NCBI GenBank assembly: GCA_037043015.1 | Contig: CM073323.1 | Coordinates: 13,885,758 to 13,949,757, forward strand | Origin: Bryum argenteum | Lineage: Eukaryota; Streptophyta; Bryopsida; Bryales; Bryaceae | Direction: 5' to 3' | Length of the DNA: 64,000 bases | In this document: positions 24,263 to 35,093 of the stretch, piece by piece | How the letters are laid out: every line of letters starts with the position of its first letter | Position numbering within the stretch: the first letter of the stretch is position 1 | The notes under the pieces: generated by a model | What the model was told of the DNA's origin: nothing | The model's input: the letters and a program-made list of their open reading frames with translations, nothing else | The model's database searches: none | Made by a program: the position numbers and the translations under genes

Positions 24263-24307
24263 AACTTGCGACATTGTTAGTGACTTCAAGCATCTCTGTA
24301 ACAGGGG

Positions 24308-27300
24308 ATGAAGAAGCGAAAGGAGACGGAGAGGGTGCCTGACATTCCATACACAGGTGCCTTGAAGAAGTTGTTCGATGTAGTTAGAGATGTGAATGTC
24401 CGTGGAGACTGCAATGTGGGCAAGAAGTACCAACTGAAGCAGGCTTTAGCCACTCCTCGGCAATGGTCGATGGAGCTGCAGAAGATGCCCAAGGACAGTG
24501 GGTACTGTCTACGAGTTGTGGTGAACAGCATGCTGCCTCCCAGTACTGAAGTGGCGTATACGACAATGGCGTCCGTTACTGTGACGGATGTAAAAGTGCA
24601 TGGCGACAACCTCATTGTATGGCTGGTCAATGCATCTGGTAGCGTTGCCAACCTCTATTTCTTCCAGGAAGACAGGTTTGAGCCGCGGCCACTTTTAGAC
24701 AGCCTTTTAGTCCACGGCGAGGGAATATCCGAGTTTCACCGCGGTCCTATTCTACCCCAGGACGAAACGCGGGCTTTGAATCAGTCAGCATTACAGAGGA
24801 AGAAGACACTAGAAGCATTGCTGAGAAGAATTGCTGAAATCAACAAGGCGGTAATCCTGAAAGCCACTGCTGAAGTCACACCTCGAAGTCGAAAAAGGCC
24901 CTCCGCACCACCGATTGCTTGTCCTCCAGCAAGCAGCCGCGAGAAAAAGGGCAAACAAAAGAGAATAGATGAGGAACAAGAAGCAGAGGCGGAACCTAGC
25001 ATTGTCGTTGTCGACAGCCAAGTTGTGGGCAGCGGTCTAAAAGGAGAAGAAGTGGCGATGGAGGATGATGAAGACGAAGTCCGTGAAGATACGACCAAGC
25101 CTCTTAGTGCTGAAGGTGATAATACGCCCGGTGGTCAATTGCCCATTGAGAATAGTGAGGAAGAGGAGGTAGAGGAGGTCGTCTCAACTAAACATTCCAA
25201 AGGCCATAAGAAAGCAACTCCGAAAACCAAAAGGAAGTGGACCGGACCAAGCGTCATGAAGAAGTCCGAGAAGCTGGTTCGGGAAGAAAGCGATTCATCA
25301 GCGGAGGTACAAGAGGAAACTAAACCGAAGAAGCCGAAGAGGAAGACAAAGAAGAATCCAAAGAAACACCCCACGAAAGTACCCGAAGGCAAGGAGATAG
25401 ACGTGAAAACTTTTCAGGAGGAGCTGATTGTGTTCATGGACCGAGTCAAGCCCATGTACATTTGGGGACAATCTTTCACGGCCAACGTGGACGTGAAACG
25501 TATGAGACTCGCACCGAAGGAAATGAAGTACCGCCCATTTCACAGCACTCTGGTAGACAGCTTGTTCCAAGTCTTCTTGACGTCTGTACACCCACGGAAG
25601 CAGACACTTACACTCATGCCCATTTGTGATGAGGAACCGGAAACGTACGAAGATGCTTTGAATCTGCCGTTTTATATCATTAATGGGCAGCATTCGTGGG
25701 CAGCGGCGTCCAGACTATTGGCAAGTAAGGACGTCGATTCAACTGTGAAGGACATATACAGAACCTGGACATGCGATTTTGTATGGACGGATGACAACCT
25801 CTTATTGTCAGAGCTTTCAAGAAGGGTGAACAACACAAATCTCTTCCACTGGGACTCCCCAGAGTACCTCCTCCACATTCAGTACGCGCGGGACCTATGG
25901 GTGCACTACGGTAACCCAATTTCCGATGGCAAATCCAAGTCAAACTGGAAGGTATGTCATCTATCATTTTCTTGTTCGTTATTGGATTGATGTTTGCAAT
26001 CCAGTGGGCAGTTGCCCACTGGCTAAGGTGTATATCAACGTTAATAATTGAGGATCATCTTCGTTGCTATTGCTTGTGTAGGAGTTCCAATTGAAAGCAG
26101 TGGAGACTTTAAACGCAATGACAGTGAGGAATGCGAACAAGACTGCAAAAGAGTATCCGGGCGAGTTTCGAGTTATTTGTGCGCCTGATGTGCTGCACAA
26201 TCAGATTATGGATGCCTTCCATTGGTACGAAAGTGGCGATCTTATTAATCCGGACACGGGGAACAAATGGAAGGAAGATGTCAAGCCATGGGAACGCAAA
26301 CACACCGTCGCGTACACGTTCAAGTGTATCCGTGGTATGGGAACGTATAGTTTGACCGAGCTCGTAGCACGAATAACACAGGGCCTTGAGATTAACGGTG
26401 AGCAGACGCCAACGCCGGAAAATGAAGAAGTAGTTCTTCCGCCCAAAGTATACATTGGGTCCAACAGACCTAAGAACAAATTTTGCTACAGTCTGAAGGA
26501 GTGGACTGACAGAAAGAAGCAAAAGAACGCCGTGATTGGCTGGATAAACAAGTACTACCCGGCTATGCTTTGGATAGATGATGACGTAAATCCGGAGGCG
26601 TGGCAACGCTTCAAGACGGAGATAGGTTTCAACTCCGCCCACATGGATGAGTTAATCCGGAGGGGTACTAAGCTCTACCTGGCGAAGTTCATGAAAGCCA
26701 GTGACAACCCGAGGCGCGAGCAAGAGAGCCCTCCGCTTGGGTTTTTAGCGGAGATCAGTCGTGTTCTGAAAAAGAAACCCGTTCTCCGACCCGACTTTGC
26801 ACCCCTGTATGGCGTATTGGAGAAAACTCGGAATTTCACGAAGTTCTCAAAGGTTATCCATGTGGAAAACCAAGACATATGGGGTAAAGTACCTCAGGAA
26901 GATTGGCAAACCGAATTGTCATCGAACATCGCGGGTGGCATTTTAGACTTCCGTCCCATCGACGAATTCCTGGAAGAGGAGGATTTCGAGTTTGATGCTA
27001 TGAGTGGGCGCAGTTACAAATCCATCTTGGACGTGCTACTGAAGCCAGCAGATTGGTTACATCCCCCGTTACACTGGTTGGTGATCTCGCACTGTAATAA
27101 ATCAAAGGAAGTGCAACGCGCGTTGACAGCGTATTTTCCGAATTATACAGTGCAAGAATCTCAGTACATAGCGGCAACGGCGGAGAAATATTTTTTCTTG
27201 AACAGCACGATCAAGAAGGGAAATGGGGTTGTTGTCCTCATCTATTCGAAGAACGATTGCCAACCCTTGGCTTGGAAAGAAGTTCTCCGTAGTGAAGAGA

Positions 27301-28186
27301 AGTTCAAGAAGATTGGCTCTGTGCGAGAGTACCCATCTCACGAGGATGAGCTGCGCATGGAGGTCTACCTAGACTTCATTGAGCAGCTTCAGCGAACTCT
27401 TGAAGATGACAGCCCCCCTGTGAAGCTTATCTGCATTGCTGCGGGTCGAAAGGCGATGATCGCTGCAGTGGTGAGGGCTGCACACATTTTTTATTTCAGT
27501 TTGTAGATCCACTAGGCAATTGTCCACTGTCAGAGAGTTTTGACATATATCGGTTTGCAATTGCGAGTCCTATTTGTATTATTATGGTTCGAACAGTTGT
27601 AAATTCCAGGAAGCTATGGCCCAGTGGCAGGGTTTCCTACACTAACCGGTTTTTTGTTTTGGGCAGATGAATGGTTTGAAACCTATAGCTGTCGCTCTAC
27701 AGGGAGATTCGCTTGATATGTTAGCCTTCAGTTACAAGTTTGGATGTAACTTAACAGGGTTTGCGCACCTTTTCCACCCCGGAAAATCAACTGCCGATGT
27801 CTCAGATCATCATGGCCTGAGTTGGAAATCCAAAGGTACAGAATTTAATCCCGAGAACTCGGATGAGAGTGCCTCAGCTGGTTGCCAAGAAGACATCACG
27901 ACAAATTTCGATGCTGGTACTTTGGCTAGGGAGGACGCCGAAGCTGCAGAAGGCGAATGTGCAGATGTTGAAGTGCACCAAACATTCGAGGATATATGTT
28001 CAGACTCTGGTAGAATTTCCCACTTCATATTTCGATTTCTACAATTATGCTCTTTTGCTGCTTTAAGTTTAAGTTCTTCTGCTTACCTAAGTATACTCAC
28101 TCATTCGTGTATGTAAAGGCGAAGATGAGGACGATGCGGATGAAGGTGAGGACAGCAAAGACTGCCGAGTATTCACCTGCGACTAA
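24308..28186 (+). CDS. ParB-like domain protein with possible degenerate methyltransferase segment
   Basis: Four exons join in one frame of about 1147 codons: 24308-25951, 26082-27470, 27667-28009 and 28119-28186. All borders are GT..AG with matching phase. An acceptor AACAG|GGG lies just before the ATG. Residues 190-360 are Lys-, Arg- and acid-rich and hold likely nuclear signals (KPKKPKRKTKK). Residues about 393-475 run in ParB order: Arg-Pro, a helix, a strand with LTLMP, then FYIINGQHSWAAASRLL, matching the (D/N)G(Q/E/H)HR-type signature of the ParB/sulfiredoxin fold, with Ser in place of Arg. Near residues 995-1032 the phrases VKLICIAAG, KAMIAAV, NGLKPIAVALQGD recall motif I of N6/N4 methyltransferases, without the catalytic residues; that link is weak. 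No helix-turn-helix was recognised. The first two introns each hold a palindrome, as does the coding sequence (residues 275-281). The frame is intact and probably expressed. It could belong to a domesticated or active mobile element. Confidence 0.6.
25128..25149. repeat. Palindrome relic within coding sequence
   Basis: CCGGTGGTCAATTGCCCATT keeps the CAATTG centre and most of the right arm. It is read in frame as GGQLPIE within the acidic linker, so the family can enter or arise in exons without breaking them. Confidence 0.6.
26001..26022. repeat. Palindrome in intron 1 of the ParB-like gene
   Basis: The arms are complete; the centre is CAGTTG in place of CAATTG, a single change. It sits inside a 130-bp intron, well away from both splice sites. 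Confidence 0.9.
27509..27530. repeat. Palindrome in intron 2 of the ParB-like gene
   Basis: CCACTAGGCAATTGTCCACT: the centre is perfect and the arms are worn. It is placed early in a 196-bp intron. Confidence 0.75.
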
Positions 28187-30078
28187 AGTGACTTCGGTCT
28201 TCGAAGGAGATCTCGCATATCCGGAGAGGTTTGCAGCATTGCTCGAGAGTTCGAAGAATATCCTGCCAGACATTGAGGATGGCCATAGGACGGCTACGGA
28301 GATGGCAGCGGCGGAAAGGTCCTCTCTGATGATGGGACGCATTCGTGGCTCAGGTGATTTTCTTCTTATTTTTTCTCCCAAATGCGCCTCGATGCCAAAG
28401 ACGAGCGCAATGAGAACTTTGGCGTAGCGGTTTGCTCTTGTGATGATGGATATAATCATGGAGACCCGGTAACTGAAAGTCGGGATTTTGTAGGTTCCGA
28501 TTATCAGACTGCATCTCAGGAAGGTCCTGTTCGTCAGTGACGGTCTCCGGATGGCTCTGAACCGCTAATTGGTGGGGTCCCAGTCGCAGCGACGACGTCA
28601 TTTGATATCCCAGTGGTCCCAACGCCGGCATGTGAGACTTCAACGGATGGAACTCCGTCTTTTGGCTTTCCAAGGCTTCAACCTATTGAAGGGAGCTTGG
28701 TTGACCCAGTCGATCAATCGCTTGCTGAAGTCACCTCTGCCGTTCCTACAGCCGATGACGTTGCTGCCGTTCCTACGCCCACCGATGATCCTTCGCCCGA
28801 TGGCGGCGTGACCATTTGAACACGTCGGGCGCTGGGCACACCCAAATTTGGCAAAGTGGTCAATTGCCCAGTGGCAGAGAACGCAGGATCGCAGGGAGAA
28901 GACCATCGTATTCTGGAGACCCAAATCTCCATTCCACAAGGTTTTCAGGCTCCTATCGAACAAGATGTCGTTCCTTCGCCCACCGATGATCCTTTGCCCA
29001 GTGGCAGCAGCCATTTGAACACGTCGGGCGCTGAAGGGCACCCAAATTTGGCAGTGGTCAATTGCCCACTGGCAGAGAATGCAGGATCGCAGGGTGAAGA
29101 CCATCGTATTCCGGAGACCCAGCTCTCCATTCCACAAGGTTTTCAGGCTCCTATCGAACAAGATTGTGCCATTGTCCAGTTGGCTGTACCTGTTGACGCC
29201 GTGAAGCAAAGACCATTACCTGCACTACGGGGCACGGGCAGTAAAGGAGGAGATTTCTGGCTCGAAACCTTCGAATATTGAGAATCCCATCTTAATCGAT
29301 AGTGACGAGGATGATCTTCATTATAAGAAGACAGTTGTGGAATATCCCACACCGATCTTGAGTTGTCGAAGGTGTCTTTGCGATGATCTGATATCGATCG
29401 GCATGATAAGAAGTTGTCGCAGATAAAGCTTTGAGGATTCAACGAGGGCAATTAGCAAGAAGAAGCTCGCCGTAATGAGCTAACCGCCCGAAAAGCCGTG
29501 AGCTTGAGATGCGAACAGAAAAACCGATGCGGGAGCTTGAGTTGAAATGAAGGAGCTCGAGGAAGCGGAGAAAACTATCAGGAGTGCTGGGTTGAGTCAC
29601 GTCATCAGTAGGGGAGAGTATACTGACACCCCGTCTACTCCACTTCCGGGCCAAGCCACCACCTCCATTGCATCGGCACCAGAGTTGTCGGGGTCCGAGG
29701 TATGCCCACCGAGAATTCGACCAGCTGCAGAAGAGGTTATTCCATGTACCCAGGTGCGTTCAGTTTTTACATGTAAAATTTTCTTTATATCCTCATTGTA
29801 GCAATGTAACTTAGAAAACAACTGTGGAATGACAGGAATCCATACTACGGGGACGAGATGACTCACTGAATGCAGAGAATGTCCCTGAGGTTAGTTCCAT
29901 TACCATATCCCTCATTTACTCGCCTTAACCACACGTTCTCATTGTTCTGAGTCATGTTGCCCACATTAAATGAAAGGGTGGGGTCTGCCTACAGAGAAAT
30001 TGAAAAACTTCAACTCGATGCGTCTTATGAAGCTGCGGACAGGCCTCAGCACTATGAAGACTGCGTATACCCATAGCC
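28187..30078 (+). pseudogene. Coding-like 3' region in shifting frames
   Basis: After the simplest stop at 28186 coding quality continues. One frame from about 28128 to a donor GGCTCAG|GTGATT near 28351 reads VFEGDLAYPERFAALLESSK. Next come GVAVCSCDDGYNHGDP near 28425-28470 and a Pro/Thr/Asp-rich frame to 28819. Then come duplicated segments (28856-29281), a charged helical frame containing KELEEAEKTIRSAG that runs to CCCAG|GTGCG at about 29754, a small exon at about 29836-29889 (ESILRGRDDSLNAENVPE), and a last piece ending at a stop near 30077. Either the gene has more exons and alternative splicing, or this tail has collected small indels. Transcript data would decide. I do not recognise a domain. 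Confidence 0.35.
28761..29170 (+). repeat. ~205-bp tandem duplication containing palindromes
   Basis: Two consecutive copies share CCCACCGATGATCCTT, TTTGAACACGTCGGGCGCTG, CCCAAATTTGGCA, a palindrome relic (28853 and 29051), GAAGACCATCGTATTC and TTTTCAGGCTCCTATCGAAC. The second copy's palindrome is better kept on its right arm. One copy is out of frame with the other in places. Confidence 0.85.
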
Positions 30079-31309
30079 TTTTATAGCGTACAAGCTATTC
30101 ATAGCATATGTGAATAGAGGGTAGTCACTTTATAGTACCGGACTTTACCCGATAAAACATTTTTTGCGGACTTATAATTTTATATTTTCTTTGGGTTTTT
30201 CTTTGTTAAAAAATAATGAGGAATATTTTTGAAGACAGACAAGACCGTGCAATGGGTCACATGAACCAAACATTTCCGCGAGGGAAATATGGAACATGTA
30301 GTGGACACTAATATTGATTATATTATTTGCAATGCTCAGGGCCATAGAGCTGATGACGATGAACGGTACCATCATTGCAAGGTAAAGTAGAAAAAAAACT
30401 GTAGTTAACTCTTTAAATGCAGTCTACTTTTGTAATTTCTGTGTACAAAGTTGATGAGGTTTATGATGTGATATGGTGAAAAACATTACACTAGTGTTTG
30501 ACTTGCATTGCATGACTGTGGATTGCATATATGCAGCGTGTAAAACCCAGTCCTGACGTTTGGGTAATGCATAAACGTCGCAAGCGCAAGGTCATTAGAT
30601 ATATCTCAGACATGGAGTCATCGTCGTAGAGCTGTACATGCTTGTCAATCATCGTACATGCAGAAGTCAACCATGAAGAGCAGTGGACATTCTTAGCGAC
30701 TCCCACGATACAGAATTTAAAATAAATGTACTAATAAGTTGTAGAATCAATAAGTCAGAATATTGCACACTCCCTTAGTATAGAACTGTAGATGTATTGT
30801 ACTAGATTTAATAATATATACAAATTACATGAAATTTATCGTCTTCAGTTTAGTGTAAGAAATTTTAGATCCATTCGTCTCAAGATTTGGGTAGTGCATT
30901 ACAATACGAGTATACATGTAGACCATCCGGCATTCTGCTCTATAATGTATTCCTTTGGGAATTGATTTAAATAAGAAGTTATAGAACATTTTTTGACATC
31001 ATACATGCCAAAAACCGTTTATGGTACTACACTAACACTGAGGTGATTTAGAGCTACTAAAAATCTTAACTTTCTTGCTAAGTTCATGAACTACAGTTTA
31101 CTATGAACAAAGGTGCAAGAACTTCACTATACCCGGCCTTCGCCAGGCCCACATTCCCAATAATCATTCCCGCTCTACGTCATAATGATTGAACCATCAT
31201 CATTTGACAAACAATTACCACATAAGAATTGTTACAAAAGACAGATATAGTTGGCATATTCGATTTCAGAAAAATGTATATTACGCATTTTCTTGAGAAA
31301 GAATTTATT

Positions 31310-31448
31310 CACCATATTCGTTTAATTGGGAATTTCTGCAAGATTGGGACTCTCTAAAATCTATAACTACCATAGATTTTGTGGGAAAATCTATACGAGT
31401 TGTAGATTTTAGAGTCCCAATCTTGCAGAAATTCCCAATTAAACGAAT
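31310..31448. mobile_element. Foldback MITE, second copy
   Basis: Same family as 2329-2475: it begins CACCATATTCGTTTAATTGG and the arms pair over more than 60 bp. The last six bases of the right arm are missing or changed. The two copies differ at several positions near the loop. Confidence 0.8.
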
Positions 31449-32539
31449 TTTACAGAAAATGGACCTATCTGTATCTTGATGAGAAGACAAGTCTCAGTGA
31501 CTGCAATGGGAACCAAAAGCGAATACTACTCATGAGAGTTCCCAGAGATACTACAGTGTAATCAGTCACTTTCGGTGTTGACCATTAGTCTCCACGTTAC
31601 AGTAATTAACAACACTTCTGCCTTGATTTGGTCCAATATTTTAATTATAAGATTCTTCACAAGTACCATATAAACTGTTTGTAATTGTTAAATTTCTTCT
31701 ACTCCCCACATATTGCACATTATGAATGTTGACTATTAACAGAAGATTCCTCCCTTTGTAAATTTGACTCTAAATGTTAACAATGAAAGACATCCTACAA
31801 AACTACATCCTCTCTCAATGGAATTCTCACATGAACTCTTTACAAACGCATGAATTTATAAATATTAATATTTGTAAATTGCTCAAAAAAGTACTTTTAT
31901 AGCTATTAACTGATAACATAATTATATAGAGGTTAACTTTGATCTATTCTCGAGAGGTAACAATAGAGGGTAGACTGTACTATATAGTGCTAGTGTATCA
32001 TAAAATAATAGTTGAGAAGAAAGGCCTATTAATACGGATTTGAAAAACACAAATTTGTGTCATACTAAGACCACAAAATCTACAGCTCACAAAGATTCAG
32101 TGAAAAAGACAATGAGAATCTTCCAATAAGAAGGAAATTCACATAGCAATGTACAATTACGGAAACTATGATTTGTATAAATCTTTTCTTGAAATTGATT
32201 GGAAGTCTTCGTATGCTATGAGTATATATCGGCAACCAATACAATAGTAATAAACTCCGACTGAACCAAGATGATATCGTTTTCAAAAGTCTGCAGATGT
32301 ATCAATGGATAAGAACTCCACTATCCAAATCGAAGATCGGCTCTTCTACATCTGTTCGTAATGAATTTACCTCAATGGCCACAAGACAAAGATGTTTAAG
32401 AAAAAAAACTACTCATCCCTTTTGGATATAGACACAAACTCTACACGTAACTGTAACTTAACTATAGAAACCAAGATATACTATCCATTTGTGGTGCGAT
32501 TTGTTCAATGGGTGTATAAATGTGATATTGGTGGATACG

Positions 32540-32650
32540 TCGTCACCACGCCGTTCAGTCCTACGGTGGTTAAGGTGTGAGACGTTTGTAGTCGTGCTGG
32601 TCCACGTTCGAACCCCAACGGACTCGTTTGAGCAGTACGCAACCACTAGC
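32540..32650 (+). repeat. Possible tRNA-derived SINE remnant
   Basis: GGTGGTTAAGG followed 40 bases later by CACGTTCGAACCCCA resembles pol III A and B boxes. Flanking stems do not fold into a proper tRNA, so a SINE head is more likely than a tRNA gene. Confidence 0.3.
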
Positions 32651-33080
32651 GTCTTACCCAGAAGCTGAGACTCAAGCACTGCGTTGATACTATTTTCTAA
32701 TTAGTCCATAATTAATTAGATATTCCTTAAATTGGCTCTACCTTTGTAGAGTAGACATCTTTATACGGAACTAAAAGAATCAGACCTCATGTTTGAGTGC
32801 AACTTGATACATGAAGTCAATCTTCTGAAACACATTCTGGTAGAACAATACATGAAAAACATAAGTATTAGGCTCACACCTAGAATAAAGAGGATAGGAA
32901 GTCTACTACAAAAACGTGTTGTCATATTTCCATCTCACCATCAGCCCACGGTAACCTTTAAACTCATGTGGAAGTACCTTGAACTTTTACATTAAATTTT
33001 ATTGCACCAATCAATGTATTATGAACTTCATCTTCTGCAATGTCATTGGAAAGAGTAGCTTTTGTACACTTTAAATGGTC

Positions 33081-33187
33081 ATATTCGTTACATTGAGACA
33101 ATATGTGCACTATATATTGAACATGTTGAACCTTTTTTCTTTATCCCCGGATCGAATGACTCCAAATCGTCTCAATGTAACGAATAT
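33081..33187. mobile_element. Small TIR element (107 bp)
   Basis: ATATTCGTTACATTGAGAC at the left is mirrored as GTCTCAATGTAACGAATAT at the right. The first nine bases, ATATTCGTT, are also found in the foldback MITE ends, so the two may use the same transposase. Confidence 0.7.
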
Positions 33188-35093
33188 CGCCTTTTAAGTT
33201 ATTTCCGTTGCCAGGGTGCCCAATTGCAAGAGCAGTTTTTGGGAGAACGTTTATTGGCCCCATATCAATCATGCCTGAAATTGTCTAAAGGGAGGTAGGT
33301 ACCGCGCGTTGCAAATGTTAAGTTAAACCCTACACATGGTTACTGCGAAAAGCCCAGTGGTGGAATTACAAGCGTGAACGCACATCGTCTTTATTTTTGT
33401 TTTACGGTTTCCGGTTTAAATTTCCGAATCATAATAGTAACTAGATAAGTATTGACAATGTCGCATTTTATAGGGTGAGAGTTCGAACAGCTAGCAATTT
33501 TATAACTCTTTTACTATGAATTTCAATATAAATTTAGTCCCAAATTTAAGGAATAGTTCCAATTAAGCGAATATGGTGTTTTTTGGAATTTTGTTCTAAA
33601 ATTTAAACCGATTGCTCATTTGATCATACACGTTAAAGTGGTCAAATTGAGAATGCATCCTTTACTGTAATTAAATTATCCATTCCTTTATCTATGAGTC
33701 TTGTTCTTCACATACTAACCCCTATATGTATATAATGTCAATTTTTGTCATTTTTGATGAAGTATTGAAACTTTGAAGAGCTATAACTTCTTCATTAACA
33801 ATTTGGACAATTTGGAATTTTTTTGTTAAGTTGGATCTCAAATTGAATCTAGTTTCTATGGTAAATATAATAGATTCAATCAATTTGATATGAATTTATG
33901 GCAATATTTGATTATCAAATTCACACCATAACAAATTAATTGTCCAAATTTCTATTTTACTCTACGTACCTATATTATGAAATTATTGTTTTCAAACCTA
34001 TTTTGATCTTTACTACCTATTATTAGATTCAACCACATATACATGCTTGGAACTCAAATCTCACTTTTGCTTGACAACATATCTTGAATTGTGTACATAA
34101 TGACATAAGGGTTCTAAGACATTGTTGTAGTGGTAATTAGTCTCAAGCTCTTTGATTAAAAATCGTAGGTTTATATCTCTTGAAGTAGAAGTCATTGTTC
34201 TTAAGGTAAGAAGCATATTTTCTTGGAGGAAAACTATTAAGTTATTCCCCACTTTATGCAAATTTTAATTTTTTTTAGAGTAAATGATACTTTTCTAGAG
34301 TTTTGAATAAGTATTTCTCCCCAAGGGATAAATTATGTTACTTTAAAGGTTTTGAAATGCGGTTATGCTAGGGACTGAAAAAGAGCTCTAAGTTATGAAA
34401 GATATCTGGTGAGGCACCTCCCTCCCCGCTTCTACGCTCGGAAGGATGTCCCACTCGCTATTTTCATAATTAGGGCTCCTTTTGAGTTGTCTATTTTATT
34501 CTTCGTAATCTGAAACTATTCTTAGTACTAACCATGACCACTTTAACAATTTAACAATTTGATGGCTCACCAATCCGTCCGACAGAAACACAAGCAAACA
34601 AATAGTAGAAATATAACATAACATATCCCCATTACCTTCATAATGTACCTCCTCTGCACAAAGCTTTTGCAAGCACTGTACTGTACATAACGACCCAAAT
34701 TACACACTTGACAACTTTTGCACATGTTGCACACATAACCGGCACAATGGAAAAGAAAAGAACGTAGGTTTGAAAAGGTCAACCTATCCGAAGCACCACT
34801 TTCATCCCTAATTCAATACATTACTATATGATCACCGGACTGGATATAGGTTGGGAAATAGGTTCTTTTCTAAGTACTAGATATATGGAATGGAAGAGGG
34901 TAAAAGAGATTAGGAAATTAACAGACTAGAACTCAAGCCATTATCCGACAAACGGCTACTAGCTTTAGCTTTACATACTGTCATACTTCATACCACGTAT
35001 CAAGCCTTCAAGTTCACCTTCAAGTTCGAGGCGGAGGTAAAAGCATGCTCCAAACCAATGGAGTTCTCTCTAGAACTCAAATACATTAAACAC

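Larger units (their letters stand above)
23740..24283 (+). repeat. Triplicated ~195-200-bp unit carrying palindromes
   Basis: CCCAGTGGGC... followed by ACTTGCGACATT recurs at 23847, 24047 and 24240 (spacing 200 and 193). Between these lie a second palindrome type flanked by GACC and GGTC (23937, 24136) and the phrase GAAGTAGATTAATTAACAG. Each full unit therefore has two palindromes with different fixed flanks. The array ends 20 bp before the acceptor of the start-codon exon. Confidence 0.85.
30080..35090. other. Intergenic DNA with small inverted-repeat elements
   Basis: No convincing gene. It contains a foldback MITE (31310-31448), a smaller palindromic element (33081-33187), a tRNA-like SINE candidate (about 32540-32650) and a lone MITE-end fragment (CAATTAAGCGAATATGGTG) near 33550. 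The rest is AT-rich. Confidence 0.55.

Noticed and set aside
24286-26642. Several minus-strand ORFs of 60-177 codons
   Set aside because: They are shadows of the ParB-like gene's exons.
32540-32650. tRNA gene
   Set aside because: B-box-like sequence is good but the acceptor and T stems do not pair; kept only as a possible SINE remnant.
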